From Sycobia sp. Sy_11 (lineage: Eukaryota; Arthropoda; Insecta; Hymenoptera; Epichrysomallidae), in contig JACCIC010000200.1 of NCBI GenBank assembly GCA_018907035.1, forward strand, positions 744,001 through 808,000: a stretch of DNA of 64,000 nucleotides, given 5' to 3'. The position numbers and the translations under genes are program-made. Shown piece by piece: positions 33,721 through 46,009 of the stretch. Under the pieces are notes generated by a model. It searched no databases and was not told where the DNA came from. It saw only the letters and a program-made list of their open reading frames with translations. Position 1 is the first letter of the stretch, and every line of letters starts with the position of its first letter.

Positions 33721-34614
33721 GCCTGCTCGTCGAAATTATATTCGACGACAATTTGAACTACGTGATATAGATGAGACATGGCAAGCAGATCTCATTGAAA
33801 TGCAACCTTATGCTCAGGAAAATAAAGGATTCAAATACATGATTACAGTCATCGATCGCTCATCAAAATTTACATGGGCTATATCCTTGAAACGAAAAAG
33901 TGGTAAAGACGTGACAGCGGCTTTGAATACTATTCTCAAACGTGGACGTATTCCAAAAAATCTACATACAAATAGAGGCAAATAATGTTACAATGCAGAG
34001 TTTCAAGAACTAATGAGAAAAAATAAAATTAATCTATACTCAACATATAGTAATCTCAAAGCATCTATATACGAACGTTTCAATCGTACTTTGAAAGAAA
34101 AAATGTGGATACAGTTTAGTCTCCGCGGAAATTATAAGTGGATTGATATTTTACCGAATTTAATAACTGCTTATAATGCGACAAAGCATAGAACTATCGG
34201 AGTCAAGCCAAACGATGTTACATCTGCAAATAAAGCAAAAATTTTATGAATCTTACTTAGCAGAGCAAAAATAAGCGGGGAACAATTAATAGATTTAGGG
34301 TTGGAGATAAAGTAAGAGTGAGTAAACTGAAGCAGAGTTTTGAAAAAGGATATACACCTAACTGGTCTACAGAAGTATTCACCATCTGCAGGGTTGCAGC
34401 AACGAATCCAATAACTTACCATTTAAAAGATCATAAAAATCAACCCATCGGTGGATCTTTCTATGAACAAGAGCTGTTACTTACCAAGTATCCAGATGTT
34501 TATCTCGTTGAAAAAATTCTCAAACGTCGAGGGGATAAATTTTTTGTCAAGTGGCTTGCATTGGATAGTTCTTATAATGTTTGGATTAATACAGAAAGTT
34601 TACAACTAAAGTGA
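33671..34614 (+). pseudogene. retroviral-type integrase with C-terminal chromodomain
   Basis: The DDE core shows ETWQADLIEMQPYA (first Asp) and HTNRGK, where a D is expected (second catalytic Asp replaced by Asn), then a stop. It resumes with SIYERFNRTLKEKMW (catalytic Glu) and WIDILPNLITAYNATKHRTI. After another stop and frameshift, a chromodomain-like end reads YLVEKILKRRGDKFFVKWLA (about 34500-34562). Polinton integrases insert the element and leave 6-bp duplications, as seen here. The lost Asp and stops make this copy inactive. Confidence 0.92.
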
Positions 34615-34919
34615 TAACAAATTATAAAATCAGAATATGTAAAGTAATTTTGTATACAACGAGAATAAATAAACACAGCTATACTTAAGATAAAAAAAAA
34701 TGTTATTGAATTTATTTCACATTATACATATAGTTAGACTGTGATATATCATCTTACACAAATACATATATATATATATATTTTTTTTTGTTTATACTGT
34801 GATGAATTCAAAATTATCTTTTATTTATTATGCAACTTTTATTTATTTGCATATTCACACATATTGAAAATGTTTTCGTCTTTGATTATAGCCTTCGAAA
34901 TTCTATTCGATAAAAAACA
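34615..34919. other. intergenic gap between convergent Polinton genes
   Basis: AT-rich, with no gene seen. It separates the plus-strand integrase from the minus-strand two-exon gene. Confidence 0.6.
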
Positions 34920-35301
34920 CTAAAATTCACTATCAATTTCGTCTACCGATTTCCATCCGAATTTAGTGTTAACTTTTTTTATTTTTGTGATCATATAATT
35001 TTGATTTCTTCTTAATTCACCAATTTTTTTTGTGGGCAGAAAACCACCTCGTGCTATATTATTCAACGTTTTCAAATCCATCTGTAAAATAATATAAATT
35101 ATTTAACTTTTTATCTTAAAATTATTTAGTAATATATATAAGTGAAATTAAAAGAAAAACTATACACACCTTAATTGATGAATTGTCTGGTTGAATGTAG
35201 TCTTCATTAAAATTCGAAATGAAATCGGCAGCCGTTAGCTGCGCAATCAATTGAGTAGACGACTTAACACGAGGGAACGTCATTTCAGGACTATGTTCCA
35301 T
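34920..35301 (-). CDS. two-exon small Polinton gene (97 aa), apparently intact
   Basis: Exon 1 (35301-35170) begins MEHSPEMTFPRVKSSTQLIA and has 44 codons. A GTGTGTATAG donor follows and an acceptor ATTTTACAG ends an 88-bp intron (35169-35082). Exon 2 (35081-34920) begins MDLKTLNNIARGGFLPTKKI and ends KFGWKSVDEIDSEF-stop. The splice is phase 0 and both exons are free of stops, which stands out in a decayed element. The segment RNQNYMITKIKKVNTKFG hints at a small nucleic-acid-binding fold (speculative). No family is named. The stop might be premature relative to intact relatives. Confidence 0.6.
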
Positions 35302-35335
35302 TATATATGATTATCTTTGATCGAAATACTACTTG

Positions 35336-38240
35336 CTAACAATTACAATCAAGAACTAAACACTGAATAACTGATCTTTCTCTGCAGTTTCGTTTTTTTG
35401 ATCGTACTTCCCCCTCGATAAGGTCTATATTCCCTCCATCTTCCCCCTCCATATCGATTGAGCTCGACCACCATTTATGTAAGCTCTCTCGCTCTCTGCT
35501 CCTCGTTTCTCTTCCGATTAGTTCTGATGACCCTTGTAAAATCAAGCAGCTTGCCTTGTCTCCAATGCATGTTATGACTTCTTTAGTCGACTGTTCTACT
35601 AAGTGACTACTGCCCTTGTCTCCTTGTATTCTCATTGCAACTTGTTCAGTTAATGGTTTTTGTAATATTTGTTCGTTTGCATTGTCATCTCTCATTTCTC
35701 TAGCGACTCGTTCATTTAATGCACGTTCATGTTCACGTACGCTGTAGTGACCCCATGGAAGAGTATCTGTTGATCCCGTTTCTATAAAACGCTTATCATC
35801 AAAGGAATTTAAGGCTATTTTCTTTTGTTTTTCTGTATGTACAATATGAAGTCTTGATCGAATATTATATTGATCTCTATGGATAATGGCTCTTTCGTCC
35901 AAGCAATGAACATAATCTTCAAAATTAATTGTAGTTTTCACTATAGCGCTTTTAACACCCTTGGCTTTCTTAATCTGTTCTTGTCTTTATTATAAGGATT
36001 ATTTTGCGGGTAATCTGATGTATCAAATTCATGAATGTCCTCCCGTGTCAAATTGTGCATATCAATGCTTTTTACTTCATATACCAAACTATCAGAATCT
36101 GTATATAATAATTTACAGTTATTACCCACTCTATTTTGCATGTATTCATAGTGAAATTTATAAACTTTTGTTTTCGACAAATCTAATACAGACAGTCCAA
36201 GATAAATAGGTTTTCCGATCTGAATTTCAGTTCTTTGTAACTGTGCAGCAACGAAATTTTTATCAAAAATTGAGCAATTTTGAAAATTTGGACTTGCTAT
36301 TAGTGCTTCTGCACCATAACGTCCATGCCATTTATTCACTAGCTTCACATCTACTCTTTTCCTTTCATTTTCCATTGTCTTTCCATAAATAGCATTATTT
36401 AAAAACTTGAAAAATAACTTTTCGAATTCATTTTTGCTTGTTTCCTTTTTTCGCTATTTAAATCAATATAGTCTTTAAGTCATGGTTTCTGATTAAATTT
36501 TATTACTCTATGTATCTTTTTTAAGCGTAAGCCATATTTAACTACTTGTAGCAATGCTCTGTAGTGAATTATATAGCGTTTTTTTATTATATACAGTTTT
36601 TGATAGTTTCTTCATTTTAATTCCTGGTGCTGCAATATGTTCCGAGCACAGTTGCAAATCTTTATCTTTATCTTTATAAATCATGAATATTTTCTGGATA
36701 TTCTAAATCGAGCTCTAGAATATATCCAGTAGGAGATTCATCTGCTGTTTTCAGAAATTTTGATTCATCGTCTATATTTTGTTCCCATTCAAACCTCCGT
36801 AAGGAAGATATTGAGTCATTGCCCAATCATAAAGATTGCTTACGTCATAGTAGAGCAAAAATTTATTTCCCTCACTGGAGGCGCAAAATACGTTTGTCTG
36901 CAGTTGTCTAGAGGGAGGAAAAGTGTTTATGGCCGATTCCCGACCAATCAGAAAGAAGAATTTTACTTTTCCTCCCTTGGGAGGAAAAGTGAATGAACCG
37001 AACCGTGTAGTCCGGTAGAATTCTCAGTTTTCTGTGCCTGCGTAACATCTGGCATTTACGATGTTTAGACTCACAAGTATATGCACCAATCGACCGCGGG
37101 CTCGACCTTTTTTTTGCACTTTGAGTTAGATATTCAAGATTTTAAAATGAAATAAGATTTATATTCTATCTAAAATTTATTATATAAATTTTTATATTTT
37201 TTAAGTATTAAAAATTATCTACATCTTTTTTTTAATTAGTTTTAATTTAAAATTCTATTTATTATGCTATTAAATATTTTAAAATTTTAATTTGAGCGTA
37301 GATTATTAGCAAACTTATAATCTTCAATTGATTACTCTTATTTATTTATAGAAAAGGGGAGGGCTCCACCCCCCAACCTCCCGCGGGGGTTTCACTCCCT
37401 GCACCCCCACCACCCAATCGTACATCTCTTCTTAACATACTATATCGATTTCCAAATAAGAGGAAATTATTGCATTTAATTTTATTCAATTCAAGTAAAT
37501 TGCACGTATAACCTTAAGAGAAAACCGATAATATTATTTTTTTTAAACCCAACGAATTACATTTTATGTTAGGGCAACTTATTTCAGAGCGAGTATCATT
37601 TGGACCTTTAGATTTTATACTTGATCGCTCTATCTAAACATGGCTAACACATGGAGGGGGGTTTGACATTTTTTAATTCTGTGAGTTTACCGTTCAATTT
37701 TTTGTACATTTCTTTGAGAAAAAAAGCGCCCTCATATGGGAAAACAGTTTGTGACATAAGAGAGCAAAATATACAAATACAAGGTACAATGTACTATTTC
37801 CTTCGTTTCATCAAACTCATTGCCCATATATTTATTATTCGTCTTTGCATATCGGTTCGAACATTGGCCAATACGAATGAATCGATAAATCTAAAACTAA
37901 TATCCATATCTTGTATATATTTTGTAAATGATTTATTTATCGCAAGTTTTTCAATAAATAAATGTACATCATACCCCGATAAATTATGAAATATAACAGG
38001 TATAACTTTAGAATCATTATAATTCAAATTACACGAGTTATGTGCAGGACGTCGATATCTGAAATCGATATTTAAATTTTATAAAACTGCTAACATAAAA
38101 CTCTAAAATATACTTAACGTCCTGTAATAAGACTGTGATCTTGAACTTTATTATCTGTATAATTAAAATCTTTTTCGCAAATGTGAGAAACTTTTACTGT
38201 TTGATAGTTTAAAGTTTCACTCACAAAATAAATAATAACC
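35336..38240 (-). pseudogene. protein-primed family B DNA polymerase, fragmented
   Basis: From the N-terminal side: a zinc-binding-like HICEKDFNYTDNKV (about 38180), AHNSCNLNYNDSKVIPVIFH and exonuclease-type HNLSGYD (about 37980), then 0.8 kb without homology. Next come polymerase motif A region YYDVSNLYDWAM (about 36840), TGYILELDLEYP, NNAIYGKTMENERKRVDV (about 36380), KPIYLGLSVLDLSK and catalytic YTDSDS (about 36095). A deletion joins this to KTTINFEDYVHCL (35941). The polymerase would copy the element using a protein primer. Many lesions are present. Confidence 0.92.
36880..37640. other. unassigned insert within the PolB gene
   Basis: About 0.76 kb with no polymerase similarity. It includes an inverted pair (GGAGGAAAAGTG near 36914 and TTTTCCTCCC near 36967) and a G/C-run segment (37370-37420, CCCCCCAACCTCCCGCGGGG). 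It could be a small insertion element. Boundaries are approximate. Confidence 0.4.
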
Positions 38241-38269
38241 AGTCACACAAATACACACATATAAGAAAC

Positions 38270-38435
38270 GCGAAACTGGAAACACTTCGAAATTGAAAAC
38301 TATACCGTCTATACTTGCTGCTTCGTAATTGCGATAAAGTTAGAAAAGCTCGAATAGTTCAAGATTGAAAACTATACTGTCTAAATTTGCTGCATCTTAA
38401 CTGCTATATAGTTGGAAAAGTTCAGAAAAAATCAA
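38270..38435. repeat. ~72-bp tandem repeat, about two copies
   Basis: ATTGAAAACTATAC recurs at 38292 and 38364, with GTCTATACTTGCTGC / GTCTAAATTTGCTGC after it. It is non-coding and lies upstream of the PolB start, so it might be regulatory (inference). Confidence 0.75.
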
Positions 38436-38687
38436 TATCGGAAAACGTTGTAGGGAAATTTCTTTTATTATGGGCACCCTTCCTATGGAAAATCAATATG
38501 TACAGCTGTTGTGATGAAAAATTTTCCTTTACCATAAAGTAGATGACGGTTGCTTTAAAGGAAAACATATAGCGATTATATAGCTGACAGAAAACCTAAC
38601 TTAATACTAATTTAAAGCAGAATGGTGAGAGTATTTATTTACCTATAAAAGCAATCGTAAAACTAAAAAAAATCATTCCTAGTCATT

Positions 38688-39215
38688 ATGGAGTACATTG
38701 TAGATGTGCAAGGGTTCAAGAACTGTTTGAATGAATTTATTTTGAAAGAAGTTGCGATAATTTCTCTTGACTTTAAGCGCCAAGAGTTTATTTGTTTCAA
38801 GCACCGAAAAAATGGTGTAGCCTTTCTGAGAAAGAGAAGAGTGAGAATCGCTGGTTACAAAGTAATTATCATGGGCTACCGTAGAGTTTAGGTGATATAC
38901 CATATGAAAACATAGAAAAAACAGTAAGTAATTTTTTAAAAAATGCTCGTACGATCTATGTAAAAGGTTCTTCAAAAAAGAAGATACCTGCAAAAATTTT
39001 CGGACAATGTTAAAAATATCGAAGACTTAAAGTGTCCTCCATTATGGAAATTACAAGCTTATGAATATAAGTACTGCACTCACCATACATTATGCTTTAA
39101 AGCAGTATGTGCAGAACAGAATGCATATCTACTAAAATCTTGGATTCTCGAAAATCATCGTCCACCGCTATTACAAGAAATTAATGAAATAGGTTTATTT
39201 TCGATGTATACTTAA
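38688..39215 (+). pseudogene. VDxQGFK protein, right copy
   Basis: Starts MEYIVDVQGFKNCLNEFILK, followed by frame changes: LGDIPYENIEKTVSNFLKNA (about 38893-38950), TIYVKGSSKKK, then NIEDLKCPPLWKLQAYEY and AEQNAYLLKSWILENH. It is paralogous to 27865-28164 and, like it, lies near an element end and points outward. It appears to have at least two frameshifts. Function is unknown. Confidence 0.75.
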
Positions 39216-40340
<1,125 letters not shown>

Positions 40341-40342
40341 CT

Positions 40343-40687
40343 GTAAGAGAGAGAGAGAGAGAGAGAGAAAAGAATATAGCGCTAGGGGAGACAGGCGCAG
40401 CGCGACGTCATGGCGCGTGACGTCAGCGCTGTGAGCTAAGAGCGTTCAGAATCACCGGAAGTAATGACGTAGGGGGCGCCTGGCATCACCAGTAGCAAGA
40501 GAGAGAGAGAGAGAGAGAGAGAAATATATAGCGCCAGGGGAGGTAGGCGCAACGTGATGTTAACGCTGTGAGCTAAGAGAGTTCAGGATCACCGGAAGTG
40601 ATGACGTAGGGGAACGTGATGTCACAGCTGCTAACGTCAGCTCACAAATTAGTTCCGGTGATGCAGAACTCTCTTAGCTAAACTACT
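40343..40687 (-). repeat. Polinton right terminal inverted repeat, with tandem doubling
   Basis: Read inward from 40687, it matches the left TIR. Unlike the left end it holds two tandem units, each starting with an (AG)n run (40343-40370 and 40498-40522), then ATATAGCGC, AGGGGAG, GAGCTAAGAG and ATCACCGGAAGT. TGACGTCA lies at 40418-40425, CGACGTCA at 40403-40410, and TGACGTAG at about 40465 and 40602. Confidence 0.9.
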
Positions 40688-40693
40688 AACATA
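40688..40693 (+). repeat. Polinton target-site duplication, right
   Basis: AACATA, identical to 27307-27312. Confidence 0.85.
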
Positions 40694-40850
40694 TGGTCGA
40701 GCGTTGTCATGTAAGAGACTGATTTTGCTCTCGATTGCTGATCCATGTTCGATCAATTTCTGTTGCAAATCACTCAGTTGATATTTATATACCTCGGTAG
40801 TGACGGTTTCATTCTGTTTTAGCAGCTCGTAGTACAGTACACCCTGCTCG
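40688..40850 (-). pseudogene. mariner transposase, central part (other half of the split copy)
   Basis: The minus strand encodes VLYYELLKQNETVTTEVYKY, LQQKLIEHGSAIESKISLLH and DNARPYV, then the Polinton. The catalytic-type HDNARP motif is preserved. Upstream (40851-40920) the mariner is replaced by a single unit of the 60-bp repeat (TATTCTATCGTTCGAACACG). The element was therefore already truncated or rearranged there. Confidence 0.88.
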
Positions 40851-41275
40851 TGAAAGACATGCCGAGACACCTGCATATTGTATTCTATCGTTCGAACACG
40901 CAACTCTCAATAGTTGTTGTACAATGACAACTGGCTGTCTTATGCTACCATCTGAAAACGAACATCCCTGATGTATCTCTGAGGTATAATTTAATCGATT
41001 AATAATTCGAGATAATATTTCGAGATAATGATTTAATCGATTTATTAAACAGTTCAATAATATCTATGTGAAAAATAATCTATTTTTAAATCTATATTCC
41101 TCTCAATAGTTTTACCTATTGTCGCTGCCGTATAAAAAGGTGGTATCTCATAATAATCTCAGACTTCACTGCAAAATATAGCTATTTCGCAGACCATTTT
41201 TTTCTTTCATTTTTAGTTGGCACATGAAATAGATATTCACGGTATTTAATTTAAATTATTATATATATACATGCA

Positions 41276-41280
41276 TACAT

Positions 41281-41328
<48 letters not shown>
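41276..41328. repeat. (CA)n-(TA)n microsatellite abutting a mariner
   Basis: ACACAC then a TA run ending at the mariner left terminus. Confidence 0.95.
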
Positions 41329-41331
<3 letters not shown>

Positions 41332-42462
41332 GGTGGTCCCAGAAGTACCTGTCCTGACCTAGAGATGTCGGTAGTTTCTCAAAAATTTGTTTAACAGCCA
41401 TCAATAAAACGAACGTTTTCAGTGAATTTGTGAACATGGAAAAAATTGATCATCTTTATATGATAAAATACTTTTATTTGAAAGGCCTTAGCCCAACCAA
41501 TATAAAAGCTTAACTAGACTCTACTCTGTGTGAGACTGTTCCTTCGTTTGCAACAGTAAAATATTGCGTAGCAGAATTTAAATAATGCCGTACGAGCTAC
41601 CAAGACGAACATCCCAGTAGTCGACCAAACGAGGTGACGACTCCAGAAATGTTGAAGAAAATCCACAAAGCGATACTGGATGGTCGTCGACTGAAAGTGC
41701 GCGAGTTATCCAACATAGTAGGCACTTCAAAAAGTGCAGTACATCGCATTAACTGAAAATTTTTTTGAACAAAAACAGCATTGTGAAGATGTTTCAGTTG
41801 AATGTTTGGCAGTGTTTCGCAATAATTTTTGTTTCGCAAAAGCCGAATTTTTGCGGCGTTTCATAATAATGGATGAAACATGGATCCACCACTTCACACC
41901 CGCAGCAAAAGAACAATGAAAACAATGGACTCAAAAAGGAGAACCGGTTCCAAAGAAAGCAAAGGCCGTTCCATATGCAGGCAAGGTTATGGCGTCAATT
42001 TTTTGCGATGCGTGTGAGATAATTTTCATGGGCTATCTTGAAAAAGCGAAAACTGTCAACGGCGAGTATTATGCGAACTTATTGCAATGTTTGAGCGAAA
42101 AAATCAAACGAAAAGAAGAAAGCGTTGTTCCGTGAAGGCAATGCGCCAGCTCACACATCGGTTATTGCAATCGCCAAAATTAATGAATTAAAATTTTAAT
42201 TGCTATCTCATGCACCCTATTCGCCAAATTTAGCTCCCTCAGATTATTTTCTGTTCCCAGACTTGAAAAAATAGCTCGCTGGTCAAAGATTTTCCAACAA
42301 TGAAGAGGTGATGACGGCAGTTAATGGCTATTGTGAGGAGCATGAGAATCTCTGAGAAAAGTGAATAGAGCTGAAAGGAGATTATGTTGAAAAATAAATA
42401 TATTTTTTCCACCATTTTTGAGTTTTATTTGTTAGGCCAGGTACTTCTGGGACCACACTCGC
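41329..42462 (+). mobile_element. mariner element with ~30-bp TIRs, decayed
   Basis: The left end AAGGTGGTCCCAGAAGTACC and the right end (reversed, GAGTGTGGTCCCAGAAGTACC in part) are inverted copies. TA-rich DNA flanks both. The length is about 1.13 kb. It is related in its transposase to the 10.4-kb element (shared KYFYLKGL start), but the TIR sequence differs. Confidence 0.88.
41436..42398 (+). pseudogene. mariner transposase
   Basis: Begins MEKIDHLYMIKYFYLKGLSP. A stop after NIKA and others follow, then RRLKVRELSNIVGTSKSAVH (HTH region), RRFIIMDETWIHHFTPAAKE (first catalytic Asp, intact DETW) and GKVMASIF. The HDNAPAH region survives only in shifted form (GNAPAHTSVI-like, about 42143), and later SDYFLFPDLKK is out of frame. 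It is non-functional through multiple stops and frameshifts. Confidence 0.9.
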
Positions 42463-42469
42463 ATATATA

Positions 42470-42815
42470 TTTGGTGTTCGGATGATAGAATACGAAACTC
42501 CCCGTAGAACTCAAAATCGTGTTCTACCGTGCCGAGAAAAACTTCCTGTATGAGCCATCCTGAAACATTTGAATATCGTACGATACCGTCCGAACACGCA
42601 ACTCCACGTAGAAGTTGTAGAGAGACACCTGGACATTATAATCTACCATCTGAATACGAAACTGTCTGTGCACGTTTTCCCGAAACAGCTGGTCAACTGT
42701 TTCTAATGTGCGAACACAAAACTCTCTGTGGAAGTCGTTCCGACACACCTGAACATCAGCTTCTACCGTCCGAACACGAAAATATGAGTAGCTCGTGTAG
42801 AAGCCTAGTGAATTA
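42470..42815. repeat. 60-bp-period tandem array (copy C)
   Basis: A partial reverse unit (GTGTTCGGATGATAGAATACG) is followed by forward units at exact 60-bp spacing. Each ends in a variant of CTACCGTCCGAACACGAA. It begins just outside the 41.3-kb mariner and ends at an (AT)n tract. Because 60 is a multiple of three, several frames stay open, giving spurious 20-residue repeat proteins. Confidence 0.9.
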
Positions 42816-42818
42816 CAC

Positions 42819-42821
<3 letters not shown>

Positions 42822-42874
<53 letters not shown>
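42822..42874. repeat. (AT)n microsatellite
   Basis: Pure TA run between the 60-bp array and the next mariner. Confidence 0.95.
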
Positions 42875-42877
<3 letters not shown>

Positions 42878-44060
42878 AGGTGTATTCAATTAATAAAGTG
42901 AGCTTATCAAGTAGTATGAAGTTTAACAAATATCAAGGGCTACATCTGTTTGGTTCTCCGTTTACGGATTTAGCATATTAGCATTATTTGTTTGTTTCTG
43001 ACAGGTATAAAAATTATAAGCGATATATAAAATTATAAATTATTTTCGTGTGCTCCGGGATTGTTTTATCAAAAGTGGAGCAAAGAGTTTGCATTAACTT
43101 TTGTGTCAAAAATGGAACTCAATGCTCTTAAACTCTTAAAATATTGGCAGTTGCATTCGGTGATTCTACTTTGAGTATAAAGAATGTGTATAAGTGGTAC
43201 AAGCAGTTCCAAGTAGGCTAAGAGGATGTCGAAAACGAAACTCGCCCTGAACGTCCTAGCAGGTGAACAACAGATGAAAACGTTCAAGCAGTGAAAGATA
43301 TTGTGTTAAATCATCGCCGAGTCATTATTAGAGAAATTGTTGAAGAAGTTGGTATATTGTATGACCATAGCTCAGGAAATATTGACTGAAGTCAATAATG
43401 ATGCTGATTTTCTCAAAAGGGTTATAACTGGTGATGAATGGTGGGTATATGGTTATGGCGTCAAAACTAAAGCCCAATCATCCTCATGGAAGAGTTCAGA
43501 AGAATCAAGACCAAATAAAGTACGCCAAGTTCGATCAAATGTGAAGGTTTTGCTCACTGTCTTCTTTGATTACCGTAACGTAGTGCATCAGAAATTCTTA
43601 CCACAAGGTCGTACGGTCAATAAGAAGTACTACCTTGAAGTTATGCGCCAATTGCGAGAGGTGATACTCAAAAAACGTCCAGAAGTTTGGTAAAATAATT
43701 AGTGGCTTTTGCTTCACGATAATCCACCTGCTCATTCTTCGTTACTTGTAAGAGATCTTTTGACTAAAACCAATGCGGGTCATGAAAAATCGCCCAGTGA
43801 TTTTTTTCATTTCCTAAAACTGAAAAGGTCCATGAAAGGACATCGATTTTCTGAGGAGATAAAAACTGCACCGCTTAAAGAAGTCAAGTCTATATAAAAA
43901 AATGTTTATCAGAAGTCCTTCGACGATGGTAAAAAACGTTGGTACAAGTGTATTATAACTGAGGAGTATTAGTTGAAAGGGGACAACATAAGTATTGATT
44001 AATAAATAAATATTTTTTGAGAAAACCAAAAAGTCACTTTTATTATTAGAACACACCTTA
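42875..44060 (+). mobile_element. mariner element with ~28-bp TIRs, decayed
   Basis: Left end CGAGGTGTATTCAATTAATA. Right end, reversed, TAAGGTGTGTTCTAATAATA. TA-rich flanks, with (GATA)n at 44062-44110 on the right. About 1.19 kb. The transposase belongs to the same group as the 54.2-kb element. Confidence 0.88.
43074..43990 (+). pseudogene. mariner transposase
   Basis: MEQ-type N-terminus followed by YKWYKQFQVG and TTDENVQAVKDIVLNHRRV (HTH region). Then ILTEVNNDADFLKRVITGDE (first catalytic Asp), VLLTVFFDYRNVVHQKFLPQ, YYLEVMRQLREVILKKRPEV and LLHDNPPAHSSLLVRDLLTK (second Asp). The third-Asp region is shortened (SPSDFFHFLKLKRS). Several stops and a frameshift are present. Confidence 0.9.
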
Positions 44061-45224
44061 TATAGATAGATAGATGTATAAATAGATAGATAGATATAGA
44101 TAGATAGATAAATCGAACTCGTTTCGGTTAAAACCGATGTAAAAATATATATTAAAATAATTATATTCATGTTAATCCTATAGATTAAGTACTAATGTTA
44201 TGAAAAACATGATTTACTTGGTTTAAGATTTTTCGTTTATTTGTTTTTGATATTGTTGATTTTTTATGAAGTTTGTGATACTTTTTGATATTGATTATTG
44301 TTTTAGATAACTAACTGACCTTTCTTGTTTCCCTGTGGTGCGAATTTAAAATTTTTTCTTTTTAAAAAATATTTATTTGACTGAAATAAATATTTTGTAA
44401 AATCATAAACCAGATTTGTTAATGCAGAATTTTATTTACCTTTGTCAAAATAATATTTACTTGATTTAACTATGTTTTTTCTAGAATCGCCAATATATCC
44501 TTTAAACAGAAGCTAAAGTTTTTTAGCTACAAAATAATAGTTTCTTGTTTTAGAAGATATAATCTTATTATCTGAAAGCATTTTTGAAATGAAAGTAAAT
44601 TTTATTGAAATTTCATGAATATTTTTTTAATGTAAGAAAATTAGTTTTAATTTTCAATTCACGTTTTTTAGAAATGAACAAATTATTAGCATATTTATTC
44701 GTTTTTTAAAAAACAGTCGAGATAAATATTTTTTAATTCTTCTTATTTCTTATTTTTAATTTTAGAGAAAACTCATTAAAGCGAAAAAATTTTATTGATA
44801 TTCAGTTTTTGATCAATGTAAACCGTCAACCTAGACGCTTGTGCCTACTGCAAATTTTCAATACTAATTGCTAAATAATAGTTGCTGAAAACAAATACCA
44901 TAAATATTGCATTTAAACTTGGACATCGATTCTATCTTTCATATTAGTTTTTTTACGTATACATGGACGCCTTCAGCAGCTTCTTCGAAAGTTCAATAAA
45001 GAACTTATTTTTAAAGTAGCATGCATGAATCAAAGATTTAAATGTTAATTTTTTTAATATTTGTTTTTTCCTAAATATTGTTCAGAAAAATATGTCTTCT
45101 TCATTCTATGATGTTACACTGAATTTTCTACTGCTTTCCGACATGTATAGATAATCAATTTTCAAAAATAGGTTATATGTAATTATAAAATTAACGAGTT
45201 GCCTAAAATAACAATTTTTAGGAT
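44061..45224. other. AT-rich stretch, no gene seen
   Basis: (GATA)n at 44062-44110, then unique-looking AT-rich DNA. Confidence 0.6.
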
Positions 45225-45985
45225 TTTATGGCGAACAAGCTCCATTTCTTACAATATGTAAAAAATGGTTTCAGCGGTTTAAAAGTGGAGATACTGATGT
45301 TAATGACAGTACGTGCTGTAGAAAAATTCAAGCACAGAAAGAACTCGGTAATAAGTTAGAAGTTAGTGACACAGCAGTTGATAAACGTTTACATGCGATG
45401 TAAAAGATTCATAGACAAGGAAAATGGATGCCACACGATTTGACCGAAAGTGCTATTATGAATCAATCCAATATCGCACTATTGTTGCTGTGCATTTGCT
45501 GGGACCTATAGAGTGTGCTGTACTACGAGCTGTGAAAATCGAATGAGACTGTCACTGCCGAGGTATACAAATACCAAGTGAATGATTTGCAATAGAAACT
45601 GATCGAACATAGATCAGCAATCTCAAACAATAGGCGCAAAATCATTCTTTTGCATGAAAACGTTCGCTCGGTCACATGTTGCGAAAGCCGTCAAAAACAC
45701 CCCGTTGGAGCTCGATTGGGAAATGTTGCCGCATCCAGCATACTCGCCAGAAATAGTGCCTTCTGATTACTGCCTATTCAGATTTATGCAGCACGAAGCA
45801 CTATCTCGTTGATACGTACTTCTGACATGTTCAAGAAGTGCGCGAATTTGTAGATGATTAGATCGCCTTGAAACCGCCATCGTTCTTTTACCACTGTATC
45901 GCCATATTGCCAGAAAGATATGAAAAAGTACTGGAAAATGACGGAAAATATTTTTATGAAACTATATATGCATATTACATACGGC
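45225..45985 (+). pseudogene. mariner transposase relic (same family as the split copy)
   Basis: Starts in GEQAPFLTICKKWFQRFKSG and contains KLEVSDTAVDKRLHAM, YYEL, SNETVTAEVYKYQVNDLQ and ILLHENVRS (expected HDNARP). The rest is in a shifted frame and ends in KYWKMTENIF. Sequence matches the interrupted mariner at 27.0 and 40.7 kb. No TIRs are defined. It joins the 60-bp array on its right. Confidence 0.85.
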
Positions 45986-46009
45986 TTCTATGGGTACTCT
46001 CGAGTTCAG

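Noticed and set aside
33450..33779. 109-codon minus-strand frame
   Set aside because: It is antisense to the fibre-like coiled-coil gene and has no recognisable features.
38041..38110. Possible short intron in the PolB gene (GTTAAGT...TTTCAG)
   Set aside because: Joining the sites does not restore the reading frame seen on either side, so a decayed insertion is equally likely.
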